This document shows, one piece after another, positions 7,374 through 15,203 of a DNA stretch of 64,000 bases. Position numbers and translations under genes: made by a program. Where the stretch lies: assembly GCA_038087035.1 (NCBI GenBank), contig CP051187.1, forward strand, positions 5,896,001 through 5,960,000. Direction: 5' to 3'. Source of the DNA: Gloeotrichia echinulata CP02. GTDB taxonomy: Bacteria; Cyanobacteriota; Cyanobacteriia; Cyanobacteriales; Nostocaceae. Each line of letters begins with the position of its first letter. The first letter of the stretch is position 1. The notes beneath the pieces were generated by a model. It searched no databases, was not told where the DNA came from, and saw only the letters and a program-made list of their open reading frames with translations.

Positions 7374-9038
7374 ATGAGGGATAATCAGTCGGCATCCTCT
7401 CGCGTCGATCCTGGGGAGGTAGGTAGCGAATTACAATGTTTTCCATATAGTGTCCAGCATCAAGATGAGGGGATATGTTTATTCGTGCGGATGGGGCCAT
7501 ACCGCATCCTGTTGGACTGTGGCTTAGAGGATATTTCATCCCTGGTGGAAGGGCTAACCAACTCAGCACGCCAAGACAATACCCCTCTACCAGTCGATTT
7601 AGTCTTGGTCAGTCACGCCCACCCCGATCATGCCAGAGGATTGCTAGCACTCCATGAAGCTTTTCCATTATTACCTATATATAGCAGTGAAGTCACAAGT
7701 AAGTTAATACCACTAAACTGGCCAGAGCTTGACCCAGAGGAAATACCCCAATTTTGTCAGGCCTTACCGTTGCGATCGCCTGTAGAATTCCAAGAAGGGC
7801 TGGTAGCAGAATTATTTCCCGCAGGTCATCTACCAGGGGCTGTAGCAATTCTGCTCACCTACACAACCCAGAAACGCACTTACAGACTATTATATACAGG
7901 AGACTTTTTCCTGTCCAACTCCCGGCTGGTAGAAGGTTTGCGGTTAGAAGAATTGCGCGGATTAGAATTGGATGTATTGGTGATTGAAGGTACCTATGGC
8001 ACATCCCGTCATCCCCACCGTCGCAACCAAGAAAATCAACTCGCAGAACGAATTAATAAAGCGATCGCCGAACGCTGTTCTGTACTCCTCCCCACACCAG
8101 CTTTGGGTTTGGGTCAAGAACTGCTAATGTTATTACGTTCCCATCACCACTTCACCGGACGGGATTTAGATATTTGGGTTGATGGTACTGTCGCTACTGG
8201 CTGTGACGCCTACTTGGAACTCCTACCCCACCTCCCCCCATCAGTACAGAACTTCGCCCGTCATCAACCCTTGTTTTGGGATGAACGAGTCCGTCCCCGC
8301 GTGCGAAGGTTGCAAGCAGAACATCGACCCACCGTGGGACATACCCCCTGTATAGTCCTTACAGATTCTACAGCAGATTTGGCGCAATATTGTCAAGCCG
8401 ACACCGGCCCTTGGCTAATTCTCCTAAGCGAAAAAATTGATATAAAAGTTAACAAAGAATATTCCGCACCCACCACCATCGAAAGCTATCTTCTCGCCCA
8501 ACATAGTGATGGCCCTGGTACTACCCAGCTAATTCATAATTTGCGCCCGCAACACGTCGTATTTGTTCACGGTTCCCCAGCCTACTTGGCAGACCTCACA
8601 AGCCTAGAAGAGTTACAAAACCGCTATCACGTCCATTCTCCAGCCGCTGGAATATTGGTGGAATTACCCATTGGCGATACATTTTTACAATCAGTAGCCC
8701 CAGAGAGTAATTATGAAGGGGAATTGACAGAGTTAGGGACAGTCATTACAATTACCCTACCAGATGCAATCACCGCCGATCCGCGATGGCGTCAGTTTGC
8801 CGATACAGGGTTAATCGAAGCCCGTTGGCAAGGGGAAGAATTAGTATTAAGGGGATTGACTCAAAGAGAATTACTCAACCAAAATAGCGATCGCTATACC
8901 TTGTCCGATTTAGACTGCTGCGGTACATGCCGACATCAAAGAGGCCAGCGCTGTTGGAATCCCGCTTCCCCATTGTATAACTTCAAGGTAACACTTGAGG
9001 GTTACTGTCCTGCCTTTGAGCGGTTGAATGATAGTTAA
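7374..9038 (+). CDS. MBL-fold (beta-CASP-like) metallohydrolase with C-terminal Cys cluster
   Basis: A 554-aa protein. The start at 7374 (MRDNQSAS) is preferred over an upstream in-frame start at 7338. The N-terminal metallo-beta-lactamase domain shows LLDCGLED, SHAHPDHARG (metal motif 2), AGHLPGAV (motif 3) and LYTGDF (motif 4). The middle, with GTYGTSRH, the helix LLLPTPALGLGQELLMLL and a late VFVHGSP, matches the beta-CASP and RMMBL arrangement of RNA-processing nucleases. The last 55 residues add an unusual cysteine group, CCGTCRH through CWNP to YCPAF, likely a zinc site. Substrate is unknown; RNA or DNA 5'-end processing is the family expectation. It stands alone, with no obvious operon partner. 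Confidence 0.85.
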   Translation: MRDNQSASSRVDPGEVGSELQCFPYSVQHQDEGICLFVRMGPYRILLDCGLEDISSLVEGLTNSARQDNTPLPVDLVLVSHAHPDHARGLLALHEAFPLLPIYSSEVTSKLIPLNWPELDPEEIPQFCQALPLRSPVEFQEGLVAELFPAGHLPGAVAILLTYTTQKRTYRLLYTGDFFLSNSRLVEGLRLEELRGLELDVLVIEGTYGTSRHPHRRNQENQLAERINKAIAERCSVLLPTPALGLGQELLMLLRSHHHFTGRDLDIWVDGTVATGCDAYLELLPHLPPSVQNFARHQPLFWDERVRPRVRRLQAEHRPTVGHTPCIVLTDSTADLAQYCQADTGPWLILLSEKIDIKVNKEYSAPTTIESYLLAQHSDGPGTTQLIHNLRPQHVVFVHGSPAYLADLTSLEELQNRYHVHSPAAGILVELPIGDTFLQSVAPESNYEGELTELGTVITITLPDAITADPRWRQFADTGLIEARWQGEELVLRGLTQRELLNQNSDRYTLSDLDCCGTCRHQRGQRCWNPASPLYNFKVTLEGYCPAFERLNDS

Positions 9039-9157
9039 TAATTATAACATAAATATAAAAACATGGCTCGCCTAAGTCATGACTAGAAGTTACGAGTGGC
9101 GTAGGGCAGAAATATCGATTCTTTATGCAACTACAAATTTTATCATGAAATTTAATC

Positions 9158-9475
9158 TTAGCCATGATGGCGATTTTTTAATTTTTGTGGCAATAGCGAT
9201 GGATTTTCGTCTTGTAATTGGCGGGAAAATTCTTCATCATCTGCGATTTGTTGACGAATTTCCTGGCGATGATCATGATAATAGGCTAGGGCTGCATAAA
9301 CATCAGCTAGGCTAATACTAGGATGATGATAAAGAATTTCATCAGGTGACATTCCCATTTGTTCGTGCCAGACAACAATATCCTGAACTCTAATGCGATG
9401 TCCAGCAATCCTAGGTTTACCTCCACAGACACCAGGAGTAATTTCGATATGTTCTTTGATGATGGGGATAAACAT
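9158..9475 (-). CDS. DUF433 protein, antitoxin-like
   Basis: A 105-aa protein. Residues 8-70 carry the DUF433 signature: ITPGVCGGKPRIAGHRIRVQ, then DEILYHHPSISLADVYAALA, which form a winged-helix fold. DUF433 proteins usually sit just before a PIN-like DUF5615 toxin. Here the following leftward frame opens correctly with an overlapping ATG (9163-9165) giving MAKIKFH, a typical DUF5615 beginning. It then loses similarity within about eight codons, so the toxin seems to have been truncated. The antitoxin is probably orphaned. Confidence 0.8.
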   Translation of the reverse strand: MFIPIIKEHIEITPGVCGGKPRIAGHRIRVQDIVVWHEQMGMSPDEILYHHPSISLADVYAALAYYHDHRQEIRQQIADDEEFSRQLQDENPSLLPQKLKNRHHG

Positions 9476-9526
9476 AATGTTTTTTGCTAAGAACTGATTA
9501 TATTCGTGTCACAAAGATAACTCATC

Positions 9527-9799
9527 CTAGTCTACCGTAAAAGGATTGTCGCGATCGCTTCGTGCTGGTATCTCTAAGCTATAATTTTCTTCGGTACATA
9601 ACTGCTGAAGTTCTTGAAAGACTGGAACTAGAGATGTTTTCGCAGTTTTTTGCCGCCAGTTTAAAAATTCCTGAAAAAGCTCAGGGTTTACAATTGCGGC
9701 TACTAGTTCTTCTTGAGTATAAATTAGCTGAGGTTCTTGACTAGTGGCATTAATTATGGAAGGTAGCTGTTGTTTGGCTTCTTCAAGTGTCCATTTCAT
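9527..9799 (-). CDS. Phd/YefM-like antitoxin-type small protein
   Basis: A 90-aa protein starting at the ATG at 9799 (MKWTLEEAKQQLPSIINATS). This opening matches the strand-helix start of Phd-like antitoxins, where a short beta strand is followed by the AKQQL helix. QEPQLIYTQEELVAAIVNPE continues the fold. Longer in-frame starts back to 9853 lie within the end of an upstream gene, so they are unlikely. That upstream gene's tail (9783-9890) overlaps this start by 17 nt and was cut by the IS element at 9891. The C-terminal half (ELQQLCTEENYSLEIPARSD) is unassigned. Assignment as antitoxin is moderate. Confidence 0.62.
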   Translation of the reverse strand: MKWTLEEAKQQLPSIINATSQEPQLIYTQEELVAAIVNPELFQEFLNWRQKTAKTSLVPVFQELQQLCTEENYSLEIPARSDRDNPFTVD

Positions 9800-9890
9800 T
9801 CTCAAAGTCCTCTGCATCAATTTGTTGATAGTATTCCTCCATTTTGGCATCAAGTTTACAGCGTTCTGCTTCTATCGGAAATATGCTGAG
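9783..9890 (-). pseudogene. C-terminal remnant of a gene cut by the IS200/IS605 element
   Basis: The frame ending at TGA (9783-9785) reads KLDAKMEEYYQQIDAEDFEN then EMDT, an acidic helical tail. It has no start and runs into the IS left-end hairpin at 9891. It overlaps the next gene's start (9799) by 17 nt, an arrangement typical of coupled genes. It is probably the second half of a toxin-antitoxin-like operon lost on insertion. Nothing after the right end of the IS (12551) clearly continues it. Confidence 0.5.
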
Positions 9891-9983
9891 AACCCCCGAA
9901 GATGTGGCTGACTTAGGAAGACACATCTGTGCTTTAAGCCGGGGGATGAAAGCTAGCCGCCTGATTTATCAGGCTTGTCTGTC

Positions 9984-10397
9984 TTAATTGCTTTTTTGGT
10001 TCTCAATATATTGCCTAACAACCTCGGTACTTACTGCTCCTGTCGAAGCAACAAAGTAACTAGGACTCCACATACTAGGTAATTTTTTCAGATGGGGAAA
10101 CTCACTTCTTAAATGGTGTGATGCCCTGCCCTTAATCCATCTAGCTACATCAGCAGGCGATTCATGGGTAGGCACGTTTAAAAAACAGTGTACATGGTCG
10201 GGCATGATTTCCAAAGCAATAAGCTTCCATCCATGCTCAATTACTAGTTCTAATATTATTTCTTGTAGCCGTACTGCCACTTCTTTGACTAGTACGGCTT
10301 TTCGGCGTTTAGGCACAAAAACAAAATGATAATTAAGGGATGAAACAGAACCTTCAGTACGTCTGTACTCATAATCTTCTTGGGAAAGTTTAGACAT
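9984..10397 (-). CDS. tnpA: IS200/IS605 family Y1 transposase TnpA
   Basis: A 137-aa HUH-type transposase. The His-hydrophobe-His metal motif is PDHVHCFLN (about residues 64-72), and the catalytic tyrosine lies in the C-terminal helix STEVVRQYIENQ. The strand LNYHFVFVPKRRKAVL near the start is characteristic. Length and motifs look complete, so the enzyme may be active in single-strand excision and insertion. It diverges from the tnpB fragment at 10457, with about 60 bases between their starts. Confidence 0.95.
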   Translation of the reverse strand: MSKLSQEDYEYRRTEGSVSSLNYHFVFVPKRRKAVLVKEVAVRLQEIILELVIEHGWKLIALEIMPDHVHCFLNVPTHESPADVARWIKGRASHHLRSEFPHLKKLPSMWSPSYFVASTGAVSTEVVRQYIENQKSN

Positions 10398-10456
10398 AAT
10401 ATGTTGACTTATTTAGTTGTTACAACTACAATAGAAGACAATGAGGATAAAAGCAA

Positions 10457-10845
10457 GTGTTTAAAACAGTCCCGATTAGAACCAAGTTTTCAGATGAGGA
10501 ATTAGCATTCTGGTTGAACCAGTGTGAACACGCCAACAGTCTCATCAATTGTGTTCTTTATGAGGTCAAGAAAGCTCATTATTCAAAGCTTCAAGAGAAC
10601 GGAAATGCATTTACAACTTATTGGCGTGAAGACGATTTAAGAAGTGGTTGGAAGACATATAAATGTAGTTCGACTTACCCAGAAATTGACAAACTGCTTA
10701 AGTTAAATTGTCACTACAAGGCAATGGCAGCCCAATCTGCTCAACAAACTTTAAAGTCTGTAGGGGAGTCGATAACCGCGTACAACAGCTTGGTTAGTCT
10801 TTACTACAAAGGTGAAGTAGATAAACCGTCACTTCCAAAATATCG
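10457..10845 (+). pseudogene. tnpB: tnpB N-terminal part, interrupted
   Basis: GTG start at 10457. About 130 residues of a cyanobacterial TnpB (IS200/IS605 RNA-guided nuclease family) are readable, from the initial TVPIRTKF strand to VDKPSLPKYR. The sequence then enters the 196-bp element, which supplies a chance stop at 10868. The middle of the protein, including the first RuvC aspartate, is missing. The C-terminal part of the same family resumes at about 12146. Confidence 0.85.
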
Positions 10846-11041
10846 GGCTCTTCCGTACTTAGCGTGCTGAATTTGTTAAAAAATAAGTTTGAAACCCTTG
10901 CCTGGCTCCGATAAAAGCCATTATTTTTTGTATTTGAGCTACTGTTACTAAAAATCAAATTATAAACGCCTATAAGCCTTGTTATTAAAGCAATTTAATC
11001 GACTTTCATTAATAATTAAGCACGCTATACACGCAAGAGCC
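10846..11041. mobile_element. 196-bp inverted-repeat element, copy A (MITE-like)
   Basis: The left end GGCTCTTCCGTACTTAGCG is matched by the right end, whose reverse complement starts GGCTCTTGCGTGTATAGCG, giving terminal inverted repeats of about 22 bases with few mismatches. The interior aligns over its full length with copy B at 48391-48586 (shared words include AATAAG, GCCATTATTT, and AAGCCTTG). It encodes nothing. The flanks belong to two different tnpB genes in opposite orientation, and no target-site duplication is evident. Confidence 0.75.
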
Positions 11042-11829
11042 CTTTTATTTCTCTTGATTGATACTTTATCCAGTTTATGTTGGTTTTTACGTAGTGATTT
11101 TAAAGAAGGTAGTTTGTCACCTTCGGATGTAGCCAGATAATCATCACCATGTAAAACAGCGTCCAAACCCATTGAATTATCCCAAGCTGGAACAATTAAA
11201 TCAGGATTAAAATCAGGTACAGAGGTATCTTCCAGACACATCTGGATATACCAACCATCTACTTTTTTGGTTACGCTGATTTGTTTAAGTTTAAAACCAC
11301 TGGGCAAAGGTCGATGCATTCTGACTTGTACAACACCCAATTTAGGTAATCTTAGATATAACCAGTTTTTCCGAACTAGTTTAATCCAATCATCTTTAGC
11401 ACTTGCAAAAGTCATTGTGCCAAAACTAGCTGCTGTTTTAAAACGTGGCTTACCCGAACGCTTACCCTTTTTATCACCAACTATAAACCTTTCAAAAGCC
11501 TTATCAACTCGCTTACAAATATCTTGCAAAACAGTTGAATCAACACGAGAAAAATCTAGTAACTCTCCACTATGCATTACCTTGATAAAATCTTTCTTTA
11601 TTTCTGGTAATTGCAACTTTTGAGAGTAGTAACTTGGCCGCTCAAATAAACCAGGGAAAGTGTCTTTCCAAAAAGGAAACGCTTTTAGCTGCAAGTGATT
11701 GTTCTGCCACCATGAAAACCGCTCACCCAATTGTCGGTTGTACCAATAACGAGATATTCTTAACCACTCGTTAAGCTCTATCTTTTGATTAGTATCTGGG
11801 TAAAACTGATACTGGTAAGTTGTTTTCAT
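11042..11829 (-). pseudogene. tnpB: Second tnpB, truncated at its 3' end by the 196-bp element
   Basis: The likely start is the ATG at 11829 (MKTTYQYQFYPDTNQKIELN). About 260 residues of TnpB are present: the N-terminal helical region NEWLRISRYWYNRQLGERFSW, GKRSGKPRFKT, DGWYIQMCLE, and the first RuvC strand SMGLDAVL, whose Asp is the first catalytic acid. Reading stops at KLDKVSIKRNK, where the 196-bp element starts. The RuvC glutamate, zinc ribbon and final aspartate are lost, so the nuclease is dead. It is a different subfamily from the tnpB at 10457. Confidence 0.82.
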
Positions 11830-11917
11830 CGTGATTCGACCTCTCACTTAACTTGTTATATGCTAGCATGAATGTACAAACAATGTACAGCCATCATGAA
11901 AAAGATTAGGGTTAAGG

Positions 11918-12079
11918 ATGTCTGAACGTAGATATAATAAGTTGCAGTTATATTCAATACAAGTTGATAAAACAATGACACAAGTTTTAGAAGAATTTAT
12001 CGATTCACTACCGAATCCAGAAATTGACAAAAACTCGACTGCCATTCAATCTGTTTCACCTGCGGTAAAAATTGATTGA
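11918..12079 (+). CDS. 53-aa RHH-like small protein divergent to tnpB
   Basis: ATG at 11918, TGA at 12077. The sequence MSERRYNKLQLYSIQVDKTM followed by TQVLEEFIDSLPNPEIDKNS has a short strand then a helix, loosely like a CopG or other ribbon-helix-helix repressor. A small ORF of this kind sits opposite some cyanobacterial tnpB genes, and would regulate the element. The DNA just after it (12085-12145) looks like the terminal hairpin DNA of an IS200/IS605 element. The family is a tentative call. Confidence 0.45.
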   Translation: MSERRYNKLQLYSIQVDKTMTQVLEEFIDSLPNPEIDKNSTAIQSVSPAVKID

Positions 12080-12145
12080 ATGGCGTCTCCTTTTTGTCGC
12101 GCAATTCATCCCGACACCAACACGAAGTGTATGGTGCGGGGCTTC

Positions 12146-12510
12146 TTGCTGTTTAAGCTAAAACAATTGTGTCCAGAGTATGGAATTACCTTAACAATAA
12201 CTGAGGAGGCTTACAGTTCTAAAGCATCATTCCTTGATTGCGACTCCCTGCCCAAATATGGAGAAAAACCTGAAGGGTGGAATCTTGTGGTAGAAGAGTA
12301 GAACGCGGTTTGTATAAAAGTTCTGATGGCGCTTTAATCAATGCGGATTGTAATGGAAGTGCCAACATCATGAGAAAAGTAGCCACACAGCTAGGATTAA
12401 ACCTAGCCGAGGTGGGTAGGGCATCTTTGACAGTGCCACAACGAATTGATTTATTCAAGAGATTAAGTAAATCATATCGTAAACGTTGCTACGGCGCCTA
12501 TAAGCCGTAG
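12146..12510 (+). pseudogene. tnpB: tnpB C-terminal part with frameshift
   Basis: This carries the end of the same TnpB subfamily as 10457: LKQLCPEYGITLTITEEAYS then SKASFLDCDSLPKYGEKPEG, and after a frameshift at about 12280-12295, GRRVERGLYKSSDGALINAD and CNGSANIMRKVATQLGLNLA. The last RuvC aspartate is in INADCNGSANI. The reading changes frame at GW (12278), confirming decay. An 11-bp stem GTTGCTACGGC / GCCGTAGCAAC (12485-12514) overlaps the stop and probably belongs to the transposon right-end RNA. Confidence 0.8.
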
Positions 12511-12550
12511 CAACATCCGTTTAGAATCCCCCGCGCTTCCAGCCGGGGGA
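12485..12550. repeat. IS right-end hairpins
   Basis: Two stem-loops lie next to each other. The first, GTTGCTACGGC with GCCGTAGCAAC (12485-12495 and 12504-12514), is a perfect 11-bp stem with an 8-base loop. The second is CCCCC with GGGGG (12528-12532 and 12545-12549). In TnpB systems the right end forms the scaffold of the guide RNA, so these may be relics of one. Confidence 0.6.
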
Positions 12551-12598
12551 GATGTCAAATCAGCCAAGACCTCATCACGCGCAGCGTAATAAAAAAAA

Positions 12599-12636
12599 CA
12601 AGAGTCCAGAGTGGAAAAATAGACTCTGGACTCTTG
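12599..12636 (-). terminator. Rho-independent terminator of the leftward gene at 12965
   Basis: A perfect 14-bp stem CAAGAGTCCAGAGT / ACTCTGGACTCTTG with a 10-base loop. On the minus strand it is followed by a T-run (the A-run at 12589-12598 on plus). It ends the gene 12965-12654. Confidence 0.85.
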
Positions 12637-12653
12637 AGTTTCGACTAATTCAG

Positions 12654-12965
12654 TTATTCAGGATTCGAGTCAGGATAATGGTTGCGGATACGTTCAGCCT
12701 CAGGACAATCCTCAGTCATGAGAGGTTCTACATTTCCGCGTGGTACTGAAGCCAATTTTTGTGTGACAGCGCCAATACTTTCGAGACGAACCATCTCTTC
12801 CCACGAACAAACCTCATCTTCTTCTTCTGTTTCATAGCGTAGGGTCACTAAATCTCCCTCGATATCGATGATGCGGGCGCGTTCAATCCAGCGTTGCTGG
12901 TCCCGCAAGAATACACATACCTCCCGCCCATCGCAACACAGTTGATAAATCTTGCGGTGTAGCAT
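12654..12965 (-). CDS. Conserved cyanobacterial protein (tentatively DUF6679)
   Basis: A 103-aa acidic protein starting at the ATG at 12965 (MLHRKIYQLCCDGREVCVFL). The frame continues upstream to 13040, but the extra residues are not family-like. The N-terminal half looks like a small beta barrel (RARIIDIEGDLVTLRYETEE), and the C-terminal half is acidic with LASVPRGNV. Similar proteins are widespread in cyanobacteria and I recall the name DUF6679 for them, without certainty. A strong intrinsic terminator lies at 12599-12636. The high conservation and solitary position suggest a housekeeping role; the function is unknown. Confidence 0.75.
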   Translation of the reverse strand: MLHRKIYQLCCDGREVCVFLRDQQRWIERARIIDIEGDLVTLRYETEEEDEVCSWEEMVRLESIGAVTQKLASVPRGNVEPLMTEDCPEAERIRNHYPDSNPE

Positions 12966-13715
12966 GTACTGCTTCTGCCTTTTTAAACAACTAGTTAAAC
13001 CTGTCAAAATCTGGGTTTTACCCCAATAAATCACACCCATAAGTGATCAATTTCATGGTCTAGTAGGAAGTTAGTCTGTTGACCAAATCCAAAGACTTGC
13101 TTATATTTATCAGATCTAGGGAAGTTTTTGGCCATAAACTAGTAGTTACTGCACCAGTTAAACTCAATCACTTTAGGGTCATTCAGCGAATGTCTACTTC
13201 ATAGAAGTCATAGAATTCGGGAGTTGTCCTAACAAGGTTAATACTTGCTGGTGAGTCCTGCCTACCATTATGTAATAATAGATACTCTGGAACAAGCATT
13301 GAGTGCGGTTGTTGGAGTTGCCTACTTGTAGTCATTGGCATTGCTGGGAAGTCCGGTAACTCGGCTGTACTTTTGCCCCTATGTGTCTGATCTTAACTCA
13401 TTCTCTTGCTCACCTGAATACTTTTAAACAACAATACCTCAAGAGTTTTAAATTGAGGGTATTTGCTTGATGATACATATCTGCCTGTGGGTAACAATGC
13501 AGCGGCAGAATCACCCAAACAAGCGTTCAAGGGAAGAATCAAGTTTAGCAGCTGTAAGTTATCACCCGCATTATCGCAGGCTGGAAACACTTTTGGCAAT
13601 TCGTCTTAGGCGTTGTAATACCAGATATAGCGCTTTTCACTTGAGGACTAGGGACTAGAGTTGTGTATTCCATCCAGAAAATTATTCATCTTCCTCCCCT
13701 CACCTGTTGAGTGGA
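12966..13715. other. 750-base interval without supported genes
   Basis: Both strands carry only short, poorly supported frames. About 13220-13400 shows several small self-complementary words (CTACTTGTAG and the loop CCGGTAACTCGG) that could belong to a structured RNA, but I cannot match it to 6S, tmRNA or another known RNA. The rest looks like ordinary non-coding DNA. Confidence 0.4.
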
Positions 13716-13931
13716 TCAGCAAGATTGGTATCCTATGGGCAATTCCATGACCAGTTCCGAGGAAGCTTCTCGTTTAATTTTACCCGCACGCACTGCATCA
13801 TATAAGGCTGTCAGAGCGATCAAATCATCTGGCTGATAGCATTTAATCCCCAGCATTTGATGCAATAGACCCTCAGATTCAACACTCAGACATCCAGTTT
13901 GGAAAGCAGATTCAACGATAGCGCGAATCAT
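13716..13931 (-). CDS. Small conserved cyanobacterial protein, 71 aa
   Basis: The protein MIRAIVESAFQTGCLSVESE with GLLHQMLGIKCYQPDDLIAL and TALYDAVRAGKIKREASSEL is helical and mildly acidic. It resembles a small cyanobacterial family of unknown function in which a helix-turn pattern with SVESEGLL recurs. The CRP-like palindrome at 14038-14053 lies 107 bases upstream of the start, in position to control it. No operon partners are visible. Confidence 0.6.
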   Translation of the reverse strand: MIRAIVESAFQTGCLSVESEGLLHQMLGIKCYQPDDLIALTALYDAVRAGKIKREASSELVMELPIGYQSC

Positions 13932-14037
13932 GATGATTAGGGCATAATGAACAATTTATTACCTTCATTATCAAGCATTTACTGAGATTTTTGTTGATGT
14001 CTAACATTGTTATGAGTGATTGTCATCGCTAAATAGT

Positions 14038-14053
14038 TGTGATTTAAATCACA
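14038..14053. promoter_or_regulatory. Perfect CRP-type palindrome TGTGATTTAAATCACA
   Basis: This 16-bp sequence is an exact TGTGA-N6-TCACA inverted repeat, the consensus bound by cAMP receptor proteins, including cyanobacterial SYCRP1/AnCrpA. It lies between the starts or ends of the genes at 13931 (leftward) and 14249 (leftward, its 3' end). The leftward 71-aa gene is thus the only gene it can obviously regulate. The 13932-14248 gap holds nothing else recognised. Confidence 0.6.
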
Positions 14054-14248
14054 CGGTTTCTTTCAGGGTGATATGTCTGAAAGATTTATAATTCAAGACC
14101 CATAGAGATTATAGTTCCAAAAAAATCCAGTTGCCAGATCAAAAAATCACACAAAGAAACGAAAACAAAATATACAAAAATTCATCAAGTCAAGGCGACG
14201 ATATTTGATCAGGCACAAATACACTATCAAGAAATATGATACCCGTAT

Positions 14249-15037
14249 TTAAGGAAAAAACTGGCGGAAATTCTCATCCTGGTCACTCAACTGCACCCAG
14301 TCTAAGTTTAAAGACCGGAATTTTTGCACCAAGCGATCGCAAGCAGGGCGTTCAGTCGCGTAATGACCAGCATCAATTAAAATCAGATTGCAGTCGCGGC
14401 TTTCTTGGAACTGATGGAACTTACAATCAGAAGTTAGATAAGCTTGCGCGCCTGTTTTGACAACCGCCGAAATAAAACTTGCTCCCGAACCACCTAAAAC
14501 AGCCACTCGTGAAATCGCCTGTTGTAAATCAGTAGTTGGTGAAACTAGCAGATTAGGGCTTTTGAGTCGAGTGTGGATTACCGTCAACAAATCCCGTAAC
14601 ATCAACACAGGTTCTAACAGCCCAACTCGCCCATATCCTAACCCTGCTTGCGTCGGGACTATAGGAGTAACTTCCTGGAGTTCGAGAATTTGAGCCAAAA
14701 CATCAGCAGTCCCATCCTGAACCTGGTCAAAATTGGTATGGGCGCTGTAAATCCCGATATTTTTGGTAAAAGACAATCGTACCATTTGGGCGATCGCCGA
14801 ACCTGTGCGAAAAGACTTAGGGGGAGTGAAAATCAGGGGATGATGGGCAAAAATCAGATTAGCATTACAGGCGATCGCTTCCTCCATCACAGCTATTGTC
14901 GGCGTTAAACACACCAAAACCCTTGCTGATTCCTGCAGAACTCCCGGTTCTACCTGCCAACCACAATTATCCCAGCTTTCACACCAAGCCGGATTAGCCC
15001 ATGCTTCAAACCACGTAATTAAATCAGCTATTTTCAT
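14249..15037 (-). CDS. Nif3-like dinuclear metal-centre hexameric protein
   Basis: A 262-aa protein starting at the ATG at 15037 (MKIADLITWFEAWANPAWCE). The frame can be extended upstream, but only through low-complexity heptad repeats (15045-15202), so those residues are not real. The family landmarks are WDNCGWQVEP near the start, the metal ligands in ANLIFAHHPLIFTPPK, YSAHTNFDQVQDGTADVLA, the VLGGSGASFI loop, AYLTSDCKFHQFQ, and DAGHYATERPACD near the end. Nif3/YbgI proteins form rings with two metal ions per subunit. A hydrolase role such as GTP cyclohydrolase I type 2 is often annotated, but the function is still uncertain. Confidence 0.9.
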   Translation of the reverse strand: MKIADLITWFEAWANPAWCESWDNCGWQVEPGVLQESARVLVCLTPTIAVMEEAIACNANLIFAHHPLIFTPPKSFRTGSAIAQMVRLSFTKNIGIYSAHTNFDQVQDGTADVLAQILELQEVTPIVPTQAGLGYGRVGLLEPVLMLRDLLTVIHTRLKSPNLLVSPTTDLQQAISRVAVLGGSGASFISAVVKTGAQAYLTSDCKFHQFQESRDCNLILIDAGHYATERPACDRLVQKFRSLNLDWVQLSDQDENFRQFFP

Positions 15038-15044
15038 AGATTTC

Positions 15045-15202
15045 GGGATTGGGGATTGGCGATTGGGGATTGCACTTCTCTGCGAGACGCTACGCGAACG
15101 GCTCCGCTCTGTTACCAGGGATTGGGAATTGGGAATTGGGAATTGGCGATTGGGGATTGGGGAGTAGTGACGAATGACAAATGACAAATGACAAATGACA
15201 AA
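15045..15202. repeat. Heptameric short tandem repeats
   Basis: GATTGGG-type heptamers (15045-15072 and 15118-15163) and AATGACA heptamers (15172-15202), separated by a dispersed element, CGAGACGCTACGCGAACGGC. These are short tandemly repeated repeats of heterocystous cyanobacteria; they are non-coding. Confidence 0.85.
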
Positions 15203-15203
15203 T

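Larger units (their letters stand above)
9891..12550. mobile_element. IS200/IS605 element with tnpB interrupted by nested insertions
   Basis: The element has divergent tnpA (leftward, 9984-10397) and tnpB (rightward, from 10457). The left end folds as CCCCC (9893-9897) with GGGGG (9941-9945) around an AGATGTG/CACATCT stem. The right end holds the hairpin CCCCC (12528) / GGGGG (12545). At about 2.66 kb it is longer than a normal element of this type. The excess is explained by foreign DNA between tnpB residue 130 (10845) and its C-terminal part (from about 12146). That insert contains the 196-bp element, a second truncated tnpB, and a small ORF. Confidence 0.78.

Noticed and set aside
12080..12145. 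MASPFCRAIHPDTNTKCMVR as the start of a protein
   Set aside because: The DNA here resembles an IS200/IS605 terminal hairpin. The real TnpB-like sequence starts only after about 12146.
13467..13658. 63-codon frame in the 750-base gap
   Set aside because: No ribosome binding site, no similarity, and overlapping frames on the other strand are equally long.
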